Source of the DNA: Diploptera punctata
Taxonomy: Eukaryota; Arthropoda; Insecta; Blattodea; Blaberidae
Assembly: GCA_030220185.1 (NCBI GenBank)
Contig: JASPKZ010004571.1
Location: forward strand, 1 to 64,000
Reading direction: 5' to 3'
Length of the DNA: 64,000 nucleotides
A program made the position numbers and the translations under genes. The notes under the pieces are model-generated. The model was not told the origin of the DNA. It saw only the letters and a list, made by a program, of their open reading frames with translations, and ran no database searches. Every line of letters begins with the position of its first letter. The first letter of the stretch is position 1. Below, piece after piece: positions 33,637-44,548 of this stretch.

Positions 33637-34162
33637 GTCCCAACTCCTTTCAAAAAACGTTAAGCTGAAAATATATAAAACTATTATTCTACCAGTTATA
33701 TTATATGGATGCGAAACCTGGACTCTTACTTTAAGGGAGGAAAGGAGATTACGAGTATTTGAGAATAAAGTTCTTAGGAAAATTTTTGGATCAAAGAGAG
33801 ATGAACAGACAGGTGAATGGAGAAGACTACATAACAATGAACTACATGGTCTTTATAGGAAGCCAGATATAATAAGAACAGTTAAGTCTCGTAGACTGCG
33901 ATGGGCAGGACATGTTGCGCGTATGGGGAATGAAAGACGTGCATGGAAACTTCTTGTAGGAAAGCCAGAGGGAAAACGCCCAGTTGGTAGACCAAGAATG
34001 AGGTGGGAGAACAACATTAACTATGATTTGAGGGAAGTAGATTATACAGGGAATGATTGGAAAGCATTAGCTCGGGATAGGGATGTATGGAGAGCTTATG
34101 TCCGCGCGGCCATGAACCTTCGGGTTCGATAGTGCCAGTGAGTTAGTTAGTTAGTTAGTTAG
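33637..34162 (+). mobile_element. LINE-A insertion with perfect 15-bp TSD
   Basis: TTAGCTTAATAAAAT lies at 33622-33636 and 34163-34177. The frame 33635-34132 is open throughout: QLLSKNVKLKIYKTIILPVI, GCETWTLTLREERRLRVFEN, LHNNELHGLYRKPDIIRTVK, RLRWAGHVARMGNERRAWKL and VWRAYVRAAMNLRVR, then a stop and (GTTA)n. With no stops and an exact duplication it is one of the youngest LINE insertions here, though only 526 bp long. Confidence 0.95.
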
Positions 34163-34205
34163 TTAGCTTAATAAAATCAAAACTATTAACTAGAACAACT
34201 AAATT

Positions 34206-34206
34206 A

Positions 34207-34240
<34 letters not shown>

Positions 34241-34242
34241 GG
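34206..34242. repeat. (TA)n microsatellite
   Basis: Near-perfect TA repeat shortly after the LINE-A insertion. Confidence 0.9.
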
Positions 34243-34444
34243 ATTGCGCACAAATTTGCAAAGGTGATAACACAACTAACAATCACTAACACTTTAACTT
34301 TGTCTTGCATAATCACAAATTGTTTTTGTTCTTTTTTTACATGTTTCGATGTGATATCTTTCGCATTTCTGTTCACACATTTCGCATATGCATGACATCT
34401 TCGGGTCATGGAATGTTTTATCTCTACACATTAGGTGATGGAAA

Positions 34445-34990
34445 AATTAAAAATATATTGAACCTTGATTAGACCCGTGGTAACATACTCTGCTGAATCA
34501 TGGGTGTTAAATAAAGAAGATGAAAATGCTTTACATATATTTGAAAGAAAGATAATAAGACGAATATATGGACCAGTATTGGAAAAAAATACATGGAAAT
34601 TCCGATCAAATTCTGAAATTGATCATGTACTCAGAGGAGAGGATCTTGTAAGATACGTCAAGTCATTGAAAATGAGATGAATAGGACACGTTGAAAGAAT
34701 GGAAGATGGAAGAATACCAAAACGATTAATACATGACGACATAATAGGAGTAAGAAGGAGAGGAAGACGGAGAAAGAGGTGGCGCAGGATGTGGAACAAG
34801 ATTTAAGAAATATGACAATAAGAGGATGGGAAGAGAAAGTACAGGATTGAGATGAATGGAGGAAAATTGTGAAGGTGGGTTGTTGGATGTGATGTCCCAC
34901 GTTGTAGATATATGATTGTAATAATTTAGATCACTGTTATTTGCCACGGCACTGATGACTCCCGTCAGGGGAATGAGGAAACGTTTCTTA
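34445..34990 (+). pseudogene. LINE C-terminal remnant (distinct group E)
   Basis: The frame 34465-34680 reads RPVVTYSAESWVLNKEDENA, IFERKIIRRIYGPVLEKNTW and EIDHVLRGEDLVRYVKSLKM. After a TGA at 34678-34680 it continues IGHVERMEDGRIPKRLI and broken frames to about 34860. The IFERKIIRRIYGP block differs from LINE-A to D, so this is another family. The 3' boundary is not sharp; GGCACTGATGACTCCCGTCA near 34950 may belong to it. Confidence 0.75.
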
Positions 34991-36176
34991 CATAAACAAA
35001 TAACGACACTTTGTTAACAGTTAACTTAAATGTTATTTTATTAAAGCTTTCAGTTCTGTTTAGATGAATCTTGTAGATGATCAATAATTTAAAATGCTCC
35101 AGCTTAAATTAATAAATTTCTCTTATAGAAGATTATTACTTCATATATGTAATAGATGACTATTTCCAACGGTCAATTTTTCACCAACACTTTATTTTCA
35201 CTTTATGGATTATTTATACTCCATATTAATTCAATTTATACCACAATATTATTTTCCGTAAATTTGACACCATTTTGTTAACTGATATCAAGAAATGAAC
35301 TATAATTCTCTTATTTCTTGATGACCTGTAGTTTTACATGTCTGACTTCTTTCACGTATTGTAGCCATGTTGTTGTTCTGGGAAAAATCCCATTTCATTT
35401 CTGTTATAATCTGGAAGTTTTGATTGGTCCAGCTGAAAAGGAAGGAGTACTACTGGCTGACTCCCATCCAATTCGTCGAATCCCATTTTTTGTTTATAAA
35501 AATACAAATTCAAATATTTCAAGTATTTTACACATATTCAGTTAGAAAAACGTCTAATTGTATTAACAGTTTATATTGACCAGTTTGAATTTTTTTATAT
35601 ACTTATAAAAAAATTGAATTCTTTAAATCAATCTTATTTCCATTCTTACTAGAAATAAATATATTCATATTTAAATATTAAATAAACAAAACAAAAACCC
35701 TTATTACTTTTATATGGGGATAAATATCCGGTTTTAATTGTGAAGGAGGCCAAAACTCACAACGGATTGTAGTGTCAAATAGGAAGAAAGGAAGTATTAT
35801 ACCACCAAGTTAACTCTGCTCGGGCGGAGATGAAGAGTTTTAGCGCTAGTGTCGCCAAACTACTGAATCTATGGAAGGGATGTAGGAGAAGACACGTACT
35901 GAAATGGTTCAACTTTAACTGTGGGCGGAGAATCCCTAAACACATGTGAAAGATCATAACATGATTGTCAAAATAGTCATTTAAGCATCGGAACGCTCAA
36001 ACGGTCGGATCATTTAAAATCGTAGTATTTGTTGTCTCTACGTTACCAGCCTCACAATAAATCACAAGTGGCAACATGTAATGAGATGGGACAGTCCATT
36101 CCTACACGTAGCCCCAATAGTAAAAGGGTTGTCAAATTAGTCATTTTGCCAATGACCGCGTAGAAGGACGGATCAT
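34991..36176. other. Unassigned DNA with weak internal duplication
   Basis: No gene recognised. Two stretches, about 35965-36030 and 36125-36180, share GTCAAA-TAGTCATTT and CGGATCATT-AAAAT in the same order, suggesting an old duplication of ~170 bp. The 75-codon frame at 35318-35545 has no recognisable domain. Confidence 0.4.
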
Positions 36177-36186
36177 TAAAATCCAT

Positions 36187-36365
36187 TCGGATTCACGTAG
36201 ATTTTGACGGCCGGAGTTGCTATGATGATCTAGATGAAGATTTTCGGGCTGTAGGCCATGGTCGTAAGGCTTGTAGTTCCCCGACGCAGTCTTTGGCGAA
36301 ACGTCGGGGAACTACAAGCCTCACGACCACGGCCTACAGCCCGAAAATCTTCATCAAGATCATCA
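36187..36365. mobile_element. 179-bp hairpin element with 10-bp TSD
   Basis: TAAAATCCAT lies at 36177-36186 and 36366-36375. The insert holds GACGGCCGGAGTTGC and then a hairpin with ~66-bp arms: 36214-36280 pairs with 36302-36368 (GGGCTGTAGGCC / GGCCTACAGCCC, AGTTCCCCGACG / CGTCGGGGAACT). The loop side contains GGCGAAACGTCGGGG, resembling the 3' half of a hammerhead motif. It is related to 19297-19345 and 44549-44770. Confidence 0.85.
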
Positions 36366-36375
36366 TAAAATCCAT

Positions 36376-37091
36376 AGTATTTGTCAGCTCTCTATCTGCC
36401 AGACAAAGAACATATACAGATGACAGGAAATGGCAACATAATAAGGAAGAGAAAGAGAATAGCAGCATGTTAGTTAAGATATTTTTCGCCTGCACAGATT
36501 ACTTAATGGAGCAGTAATGTGTATGAATTCATTACGTCCATAAAAATTTGTCATATTAGGTCGTTTTCACTAAAATGGATAGGAATTTTATGTTCACTCT
36601 GTATTTAAATACACGAAAATTAAAATGTAGTCACCTTACATATAGGGACATCGTGTGTTTGAGTAATTAGATACTGCGCTAAGCCACTGTAGGGGTTTGC
36701 CCGCTAACTGGTCACTGATGCGTCGGACACCATCGACATTTAATTGGAGTTGGAGAGTACAGAGAGCGCTCTGGATTCAATAATTACACTTCTCACTAAA
36801 CTGTGAAGACAAGAGAAGCCAATCTATTACTCGTCTTAATCGTTTCCTTAAGCCAAATATCGGTTCGTCTATGTCAACACAATCACTAGAATGCATACTA
36901 TCAGTGTCTAATTTTAATGTTGATTGAATGAATAAATAAATAAATTAATTAATTAATCTGTCATTCGTGTCCCTTGCGGCACTATATTTCATGAAAGTAG
37001 TAGCTAATTTTGGAGCATTCCATGATAAGCTAATTCGTGAGCTGAATAAGATTAGAATATTTAAAGAGAGTTTTCATTATAACTAATTATC
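36376..37091. other. Unassigned DNA
   Basis: No gene or shared repeat recognised. It contains a short AAATAAATAAATTAATTAATT run near 36930. Confidence 0.45.
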
Positions 37092-37365
37092 TAACTCACT
37101 GGCTCTATCGAACCCGTGGGTTCATGGCCGCGCGGACAAATCCCCATCCTGAGCTAATGTTTTCCAATCATTCCTTGTATAATCTACTTCATTCAAATTA
37201 TAATTAATGTTATTCTCCCACCTCATGTTTGTTCTACCAACTGGTCGTTTTCCCTTTGGTTTTCCTACAAGAAGTTTCCATGCACGCCTTTCATTCCCCA
37301 TTAGTGCCACATGTCGAGACTTAACTGTTCTTATTATATCTGGCTTCCTACAAAGACAATATAAT
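37092..37365 (-). mobile_element. LINE-A 3' fragment
   Basis: The minus-strand frame 37310-37122 reads NERRAWKLLVGKPKGKRPVG, NINYNLNEVDYTRNDWKTLA, then diverges. CACTGGCTCTATCGAACCCG marks the 3' end. Only the last ~270 bp are present, with a small deletion removing part of the final codons. Confidence 0.88.
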
Positions 37366-37429
37366 TTTTATTATACGTTGTAGAAACAAAATAATTCTTA
37401 TATAGATTATCAGTTGATTAATGTCTTTG

Positions 37430-37875
37430 ACGTCGTCCGATTCCTAATAGCCAATTTAGTCAGTCCCTCCAATCTTCTAGGTGTAAGACGTTTCTCCTTC
37501 ATGTATAAATATATTCCCTAACTGCCAGTGGTTTTAGGTCTTCCTGTGCCTCGTCTTCCCTCAGGTTTCCATTCCAAAACACATTTTGTTAGCCGATCCT
37601 CTTCCATTCGCTGGACATGTCCGTATCATCTAAATTACTAAGTTTTAATATAATATAAAATAGTGTCTTCAATCTTCATTTTCTCCCTTATAACTGAGTT
37701 CCTAAATGTTTCGCTTCTTGAAATTCTTGCTGGCCTTCATACAAAATTCATTTCCGTTGTCAAAATATACTTATTTGTTTTTGTTGTAGATGGCCAAAGT
37801 TCTGCTCCATAAATAATAATGCTTTTAACAATTGTATGATATATATTCTGTATTCTTCTGCAGGTTATTATAGGG
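37430..37875 (-). pseudogene. LINE C-terminal remnant (distinct group F)
   Basis: On the minus strand, with stops, the frames read IYHTIVKSIIIYGAELWPST, ILTTEMNFV, YGHVQRMEEDRLTKCVLEWK and EGRRGTGRPKT. This is the standard C-terminal domain but is not close to LINE-A to E. It is heavily decayed. Confidence 0.75.
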
Positions 37876-38199
37876 TGTTAGCTAAAAGTTTTATATAAGA
37901 AACCTGTTGTCTCTAATGTCGTATATATTAATGAATAATTTAATGTTTATGTGTCATATATTTAATACATTTTTCACCCGTAAATATATTATGGAAATCA
38001 AGTGACTGAATGTAAGTACTCTAATGAGAGGATTATTTTTTCTGAGGATTATTAATTTTTAAAGAATCATATGCATTTCCTAAAGTGGCGACCATATTTA
38101 TTATTGACGGTACCTTACAAGGGATATACTCCAGCTCGAACGCCTAAAACCAATTGAAAATGTGTTTATAATTATAATGTTTTACCAATTCGAATAAGA

Positions 38200-38561
38200 T
38201 GTTAAATATAAAAAAGGACCTGGTAAGTCAGTCGTCCTGAACTGAATTATTATACATCATCCAGAAATTCCAATATGGAGGCCTTTCAAAATGAATGCTT
38301 CATCTTCTGCATTTGAACTGGTACTGATGTTGTTGTACAGGTTGTACAACGGGTTAATGTCTGCGGGCATGTTTTCGTTGAGTAAGTCTGTATTCTTTGC
38401 TTCTTTTAGAATCTCCATATCTTAAAGGATGCTGATTCTGTTGTTGTTATACTCTCTGTGTAGTACTGACCTAGAACTATCGATTTTATTGAACTGAAGC
38501 ATAATAATTTAGTTGAGAATGACTGACTTACCAGGTACCTATTTTATATTTAATATATTAT
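38200..38561 (-). mobile_element. PLE relic with inverted terminal arms
   Basis: The arms 38200-38253 and 38504-38561 are inverted copies sharing CCTGGTAAGTCAGTC and a TTAAATATAAAA run. Between them the minus strand reads MEILKEAKNTDLLNENMPAD and INPLYNLYNN, which parallels LEEMEIMKTAHNNNLINENE and NPLYQIF in the PLE at 12363-12587. So this is the C-terminal end of a Penelope-like protein between terminal repeats. The hammerhead-like motif at 38275-38315 is degenerate. Confidence 0.8.
38275..38315 (-). ncRNA. Degenerate hammerhead-like motif
   Basis: On the minus strand: ATG, CAGAAGA (core with one change), a weak stem II, GAAA, GGCC, TC, CAT. The outer stem ATG/CAT pairs. It is the weakest member of the set. 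Confidence 0.3.
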
Positions 38562-38639
38562 TATTACATAATCGCAATAGTGCTTTAATATGAATTTTAC
38601 AAGTGTTGATCAATTAGAATAGCTATAAAGGTCTCTAGT

Positions 38640-38992
38640 TATCGAATCCACAGCTTAAACAATTCAATGTCGCAGATTTTTAAAAGTGTCAGGCATAGGG
38701 GGAAAACACGGTATTTTACTTACCCCCACAGATAAAAATCACACAGTGTGGGTCTGGTGACTTGGGAGGCCAGCGGTAATGAAGTTGATCTTCTGCTCCT
38801 CCTCTTCTGTTGAGTCGCCATTTTAATACAAACGATCAACATGACAAGAAACAGCGCCAAAGCGACCATAATAGGAACGTCAATTTTTTCTCTCTTCAAG
38901 AACGTTGGAATTGTGTTTCTATTTTTTGCAGTTTGGAAGAAATAAATGTTTGAAGTCTGCTCCTTCTTTCTAATAGACCTGAATTTTAACAC
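38640..38992 (-). pseudogene. Tc1/mariner-like transposase C-terminal remnant
   Basis: The minus frame 38992-38720 ends SQVTRPTLCDFYLWG, equivalent to the RSPDLTPCDFFLWG block around the last catalytic Asp in insect Tc1/mariner-type transposases. Past the stop the same frame continues VKYRVFPLCL. The first part of the frame (IDVPIMVALALFLVMLIVCI) is probably not part of the transposase. A related end is at 45540-45665. Confidence 0.6.
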
Positions 38993-39234
38993 ATTTCCAA
39001 TCAGATTTAACCGTTCCAGCTATGGCACGTCCCTTGTTAGTATTGAGATGACTATATAGAGTTTATACTGTGAACAACTGTATAAAAACTGGTTACACGC
39101 CATGAGTTCCAAGAACCTAGTATTTACGAATGCTACACGATATTAAACAGTAATATAGCTACTCTGACATATGTTATAATGACAAATATTTGGACCTAAT
39201 AGACTAAATAATAACTGTTGGAAAATCAAAACAA

Positions 39235-39540
39235 ATAACGAACTAAACAAATTAATAAAAAATCAGAATATAGTAAACCTTATAAGATCACTTAAAATTG
39301 GTTGGCTGGGACATTTAATAATAATGGATGATCGTAGATTGGTTAAGAAACTCTATAAAAGGAAACCTATAGGAGGCAGAGCAGTTGGAAGACCGAAGAT
39401 AAGACGGGAAGATGACACATTGAACGATCTAAAAAAATGAAAGTGACTAACTTGAATATGGCAAGAGACAGATAGGCATGGAGGAGGATGGTGGAGAAGG
39501 CCAAAACTTTGACCTTTGAAGTTGTCGCGCCTTAGTATGA
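39235..39540 (+). pseudogene. LINE C-terminal remnant
   Basis: Broken plus-strand frames read RSLKIGWLGHLIIMDDRRLV, KKLYKRKPIGGRAVGRPKIR and WRRMVEKAKTLTF. It has the WLGH and GRPK-R blocks with W-to-R and stop changes. It ends near GTATGATGATGTATATG. Confidence 0.75.
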
Positions 39541-39583
39541 TGATGTATATGCTAAAACGCTCCTTATCTGTATTAAAATTAAT

Positions 39584-40122
39584 GGGTGTCCCAATAAGAA
39601 TAATGCACAAAATAAAGTATATTTGAAAGAAATGACATATTTATACATGAGCACAAAGGGTATACGTTCCGATTTAAGTATGGAAAATGACATCTGACAT
39701 ATGTCCATCACAAGACGCTCTACAGCTACTGACTCTGTCTATGAAATTTGTGATTACTTTTGCACAGCCTTGCGCTGACACGCCGAATTTCCTGCTTCAG
39801 GTCTTGTATGGTTCGGGGAATGTGTTCATAAACCTGTGATTTGATAAACCCCCAAAGAAAGAAGTCACATGACCTTGGTGGCCAGTTTTGGTCACCTCTG
39901 CGCGATTCCGGCCTAAGAGCACGAAGCCTGCGAACAGTTTGAGCATAACACACCATTCTGGTAATGAGTTTTCACAATTAAAACTCATTGTTCAGCAGTA
40001 TAACACTCCATATCCAATAATTGCAACAAATATAGAAAACAAAAAGTGTAGGTAGAGTGCTGCCAACCTCGTACTAAAAAAATGGCTGCCAATTCAAATC
40101 TGGCGTTCTTATTGGGACACCC
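39584..40122 (-). mobile_element. Tc1/mariner-like element with perfect 17-bp TIRs
   Basis: GGGTGTCCCAATAAGAA (39584-39600) and its exact reverse complement (40106-40122) close a 539-bp element. On the minus strand the interior encodes a transposase end: NWPPRSCDFFLWGFIKSQVY and TIQDLKQEIRR in the frame 39956-39726. The catalytic core is gone. The right flank is TATATATA; the left flank TAAT is consistent with a decayed TA target. Confidence 0.88.
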
Positions 40123-40467
40123 TATATATATTAAATTTGTCAAACGAATAACGAAAAAACATTGGAAATTGGCAGTATTATCAGAAACTGGGCGCTTCTA
40201 GTTCAAATATTGCACAATGATTCGCAACTGTTTTTTTTTAACTGTCCTGGACATAGAGTTGAAATGAACTAAATTAAGTGAAGAGGTAGGCGTTTTTTAT
40301 TGAAGTGCGAAAGGGTATGTCAATTTAGAGCGCGGCTCATTGCAGTGTTGTTTTGTGAGTGTGATATCCAACACACAGAACCTCTCTATCGATTCACCTG
40401 AAAACACGTCCACAGTGACGAACTGTCGTAACTACATTTTATACGCAAACTCTTTTCTATTGAGACA
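40123..40467. other. Unassigned DNA
   Basis: No gene or repeat recognised. Confidence 0.4.
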
Positions 40468-41105
40468 CTTTTTACACGCTTTATATTAGCTTGACCTGTA
40501 CTATCTATCTATGTGACGGAATGTTTCAACGAGATTTTCACCCACTTAAAATCATTGGATCGACTAGAAACTTTATATACTTGTAAAGGACCCGTGACAA
40601 TACAATAATTTCATATTTTTTTCTAAAATCCCGGCCAAAATCATCAGAAAATCAAAACAAGTGTCTTTGTATCTATGTAATGGAATTTTTGAACACGATT
40701 TTCACCACTTTAGAAACATTGGATCGACTTGAAACTTTGTGTACTTGTAAAGGACCCGTGACAATACAATAATTTCATATTTTGTTTCTAAACTACTGGC
40801 CAGAATCATCTGAAAATCAAAAATATGAAAACTGGTATAATAGGTTGCGGAGTTGTTGACTTTTTAGTCAATCGTTGTAAGAGCTCTGTTGGTAGAGCGG
40901 TGAACTGTAATGGTAATTATTTCAGTAATCCATAGGTCGCTGGTTCAAATCCGGCTAGGAGGATTTTTTTTAGAAGCGTACTACTTTTAGCTCATACTGC
41001 AATAGTATCGAATTTAAAAATATTTACATTTTTATCGTATTCTGTAAAATATTAAAACCAAAAAATAAATAATAGTTTTTTTAAAACTATTTTATTATTT
41101 ATGGG
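40468..41105 (+). mobile_element. Composite repeat with tRNA-Tyr-like module
   Basis: Order: TTTTTACACGCTTTATATTA, AGCTTGACCTGTA, CTATCTATCTATGTGACGG, then two ~170-bp tandem subrepeats (each with GATTTTCACC, ATTGGATCGACT, AAGGACCCGTGACAATACAA), the tRNA-Tyr-like module (40874-40963), and a tail GCTCATACTGCAATAGTATC ending in a small hairpin AATAATAG-TTTT. The reverse copy at 51850-52625 has the same order with three subrepeats, which shows that these parts form one element. Confidence 0.8.
40874..40963 (+). tRNA. tRNA-Tyr(GTA)-like pseudogene with intron
   Basis: GAGCTCTGTTGGTAGAGCGG gives the D arm, GAACTGTAA the anticodon region (GTA at 40907-40909), then a ~17-bp insert where tRNA-Tyr introns lie, ATCCATAGGTCGC, and TGGTTCAAATCC as T arm/B box. 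The first seven bases (GTTGTAA) do not pair with the last (TAGGAGG), so the acceptor stem is lost. TTTTTTT follows, a polymerase III stop. It is the SINE-like head or a captured gene inside the composite repeat. Confidence 0.7.
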
Positions 41106-41232
41106 GAAAAGCGACCTAATACTTAAATGATGCATTTTCGTTGTATCAGAATAATAAGTCAATTCCAGTAAATATTTTTATTTAATGAATGCTATTCATG
41201 ATATACCAGTAAAATTAGTGTCCTAAGACGAT

Positions 41233-41911
41233 TTACTTACTTACTTACTCACTGGCACTATCGAACCCGTAGGTTCATGGCCGCGTGGACATAAGCTCTC
41301 CATACATCCCTATCCTGAGCTAATCCTTTCCAATCATTCCCTGTATAATCTACTTCCCTCAAATCATAGTTAATGTTATTCTCCCACCTCATTCTTAGTC
41401 TACCAACTGGGCGTTTACCCTCTGGCTTTCCTACAAGAAGCTTCCATGCAAGTCTTTCATTCCCCATACGTGCAACATGTCCTGCCCATCGCAGTCTACG
41501 AGACTTAACTGTTCTTATTATATCTGGCTTCCTATAAAGACCATGTAGTTCATTGTTATGTAGTCATCTCCATTCACCTTTCTGTTCATCTCTCTTTGGT
41601 CCAAAAATTTTCCTAAGTACTTTATTCTCAAATACCTGTCCTAGGAACATGTTCCTGTGTTTGAGCCTTTGGCATGGGTTCCCTGAAGTATTCTCCGCCC
41701 GGAGAACCGAATGGGGGACTATTTGACCTCCGGATAATTTTACCCCAGTTGAACCCATGTCGGCATTTCTTGACAGTTGTATTTTTACGGTGAAAGATCG
41801 TCACTCTTTCGACCAAGGTACTTTTTTCGTCTGGCTTATCACCTTCGACCAGTCCGGCATGGGTAACCCTATCGGCAGCAATGCTACCGCCGGCATAGCT
41901 CTCAGGATCTA
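41233..41911 (-). mobile_element. LINE-A deletion derivative (5' module plus 3' end)
   Basis: On the minus strand, 41911-41636 is the LINE-A 5' module: ESYAGGSIAADRVTHAGLVE, KNTTVKKCRHGFNWGKI and SPPFGSPGGEYFREPMP. It then jumps at 41635 to VFENKVLRKIFGPKRDEQ and runs to the C terminus (NERLAWKLLVGKPEGKRPVG) and (AGTA)n. The endonuclease and reverse transcriptase are deleted. Compared with 56762-57172 the deletion breakpoint differs. The first ~50 bp of the 5' module are missing. Confidence 0.85.
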
Positions 41912-42580
41912 GACTTATCAGAATGTGTCTAAACAGCACAAAGAATAGGGTGCGTATAGGCAAACAATTTTCGGATACTTTTGAAATTCACAATGGGATG
42001 AAGCAAGGAGATGCACTATCTACACTACTATATAATTTTGTATTAGAGCATGCCATTAAATCTTTGGAGAATGAAGAAGGCCCACAACTGAATGGTATTA
42101 ATAGGCTGTTATTTTATGCTGATTATGTAGTATTATTGAGCGTTAACGGGGAGATACGAGTACTAAGGGACAACACGAACACTCTATTGAGTAACACCAA
42201 GAAATTGGAACTGGAAGCAAAAAATCAATAAAATTAAATAAATGTTGACACATAGAAATGCGTTACATAATGGAAATGGATAAATAATGACTAATGAAGG
42301 ACATTTTGAAGAAGTGGCTGATTTCAATTACCTAGGAACAATAATTACAAATAGGAATGAGATGCACAAAGAAATTAAACATAGGCTCAATTCTGGAAAT
42401 GCATGCTATTAAGCATTACAGGGACTCTTGTCATCCCAACTTCTTTTCAAAAAACGTTAAACTGAAAATATATAAAACAGTTATTCTCCCAGTTATATTA
42501 TATGGATGCAAAACATGAACTCTTATTTTACGGGAAAAAAGGAGATTACGAGTATTTGAGAATAAAGTTCTTAAGAAAAT
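41912..42580 (+). pseudogene. LINE-A reverse transcriptase segment
   Basis: The frame 41923-42231 reads FEIHNGMKQGDALSTLLYNF and VLEHAIKS, then FYADYVVLL, the catalytic YADD with the second Asp changed to Tyr. Beyond 42231 frames are broken: GTIITNRNEMHKEIKHRLNS, KIYKTVILPVILYGCK, and it stops at RLRVFENKVLKKI. It is in head-to-head orientation with the LINE-A derivative at 41233-41911. Confidence 0.85.
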
Positions 42581-43852
42581 ATATTATATTTACAACTGTA
42601 TGGATATATAAAGGTTTTAAAAATGGTTTATGGTTTATATTTGTTACGCTCTCGTGGAGTTCAAGTGAACGTCTCCGTTCGGCCATTCCAAATCTTAAAA
42701 TACAGTACACAGCTTTATATCTGGGACATGCTGTATTTGTTCACTCCACGTAGGTGAATACGACAGCATAAATATCGTAATGTCTCTATGCATGAGCCTG
42801 ATATTCAAATTAATTTCCTATACTGACACAAGTGGTCATATTTGTGTCTTCTTTGTACCTTTCTAATGTGTATCAACAATTTGAATGAAATCAAACGTAG
42901 GAGAAATAACAATGCGCAACAAAAAAACAAACTTTTTTTTTGTCTCAGAAATAAAAATATGAGATTCTGAAAGTATTTTTTCTCCTGAATTCATGTATGA
43001 TATCGGTTTTTCTCCATCACGCAAGGTTTCTGAGCGACAGACATTTACAATTTCAAACACTTTAATATTTTCTACATTCGTAACTACACAATATTCGAAC
43101 ATTGGGACTCACCTAGAAAGTAAATAATGACGATTTTCTGCTATATTTCGCCTGTGGAGCATCCCTTTTGATGGTCCAACAATAATCGGCCAGTATATTA
43201 GGATTCCATTTGCCTTGATATCTCCTCAGTTAACTCATTTGGTTTTATTTTGCAATGGACAAATAGACGAAAAAAGTTTATTAAAAAAATAATTATTTAA
43301 ATCCATTAATTGAAATTGAAATAAAAAAAACTGTGGGTGATGAAGAAATTCCGAATACATATTTGAAAACACAATAAAAAACTGCATAAAGTACAACTAT
43401 TGGTACTCATGAGAAAAAAAATCAAGTTGACCAGTGTAATTTTACACATTTTTCTGTACAGTAGCACAGTAAGAAAATACAATTATGAATTCTGCTAGTT
43501 AACAAATATTTATGAATCTGCTTATGTTCACTTGTCCTTGATCTCGTGTACGAATATATTAATGAGAGATTTACTTGTATGTAGGTAATGTAGACATCAT
43601 CACAGAACGTAACATGGATAACTCCCACACCAGGCAGACGTGTAAAGTCACTCACTGTAAGTACATACCATGTGCTTGTGGAATATACAAGCACACAACC
43701 TGAGCAAACAATAACTTCACTGGAGCTGTATACATTCCATAATCTTCAAAGATTCAAAGTATCTCCCACATCAATGTGTATATACATATGTTCAACTTTT
43801 ATAAGATTCATGATGTGTTCCGTAGAGATATTATTCAAAATTAAAATATAAA
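42581..43852. other. Unassigned DNA
   Basis: About 1.3 kb without a recognised gene. Open frames of 79-90 codons (42863-43102, 43422-43694) have no domain I can name and no splice context. Confidence 0.45.
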
Positions 43853-44165
43853 ATGAAGGACATCGCATGTTAAATATTGAAAACACCCCAACGGTAATGT
43901 ACAAAGAAAATAATCCAGCGAAGATAAACGTACTCGAAGAGATGGAAATCATGAAAGCAGCTCACAACTACAACAACAATCTCATAAACGAAAACGAACC
44001 CAACACGTGTAACCCCCTCTACTAGATATTCAGTGAAACACCAGTTTTGAATCCTGCCGATGATGGGACAAGTCCCGAAAGCGCTACAGTTAAATAATTA
44101 ATTGAGTTGAGGAGACGGACCTTTCAAGTGAATATTCCACAATTTTATATTTTAATTTTTATGCA
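43853..44165 (+). pseudogene. PLE C-terminal fragment, second copy
   Basis: Closely matches 12355-12640: GAAGGACATCGCATGTTAAA, CTCGAAGAGATGGAAATCAT, AACGAAAACGAACCCAACAC. It has a 6-bp insertion (ACTACA) and a TAG (TACTAGATATTC) where the other copy has CAG, so it is non-functional. The 3' flank GTTGAGGAGACGGACCTTTC is also shared. Confidence 0.85.
44053..44089 (+). ncRNA. Hammerhead-ribozyme-like motif
   Basis: CCTG, CCGATGA, TGGGAC-AA-GTCCC, GAAA, GCGC, TA, CAG. Unlike the copy at 12543-12579, the outer stem CTG/CAG pairs. The core has C at position U4. Confidence 0.5.
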
Positions 44166-44548
44166 TATGTTACTTAACTGTATAACAGGAATGTTAACAA
44201 TATCATCTTCTTCTTCTTCTTCTTGCTAGGATTGAACCTTTTTGGTTCGTTCCGACACCAAGTATTATAGCTGCTGTGTCCATCCCTTTCGTGGGCGTCC
44301 CCGATCTCATTTTCCTCCTCTTGGTTGATAGTTCAGATTTTTCCCAGGCAATCTGTTGGTATCCATTCTGCAGACATGTTCATACCATCTTCTCCTATAC
44401 TCTTCTATTTTATCTGTCAGACTGAATATTTGCAGTTCTTTAAGAATATCGTCACTTAGTTTTTTTATCCATAAAAGTATATCCTGCCACAAATAGTAAA
44501 TATTTCATTTCTGCTGCTTCTATTCTTTTAATTGACTATTTATTGAGA

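Noticed and set aside
34945..34990. Hammerhead motif CTGATGA...GAAAC
   Set aside because: Core words are present, but extra bases between stem II and GAAAC and no clear outer stem make it unconvincing.
38720..38992. Membrane protein (hydrophobic stretch IDVPIMVALALFLVMLIVCI)
   Set aside because: The frame ends in a transposase-like block and lies in a decayed DNA transposon; the hydrophobic run is likely accidental.
40874..40963. Functional tRNA-Tyr gene
   Set aside because: The acceptor stem does not pair and the same module sits inside a repeated element with a decayed second copy.
43422..43694. 90-codon minus-strand frame as a gene
   Set aside because: Length is within chance for this composition, and no motif is visible.
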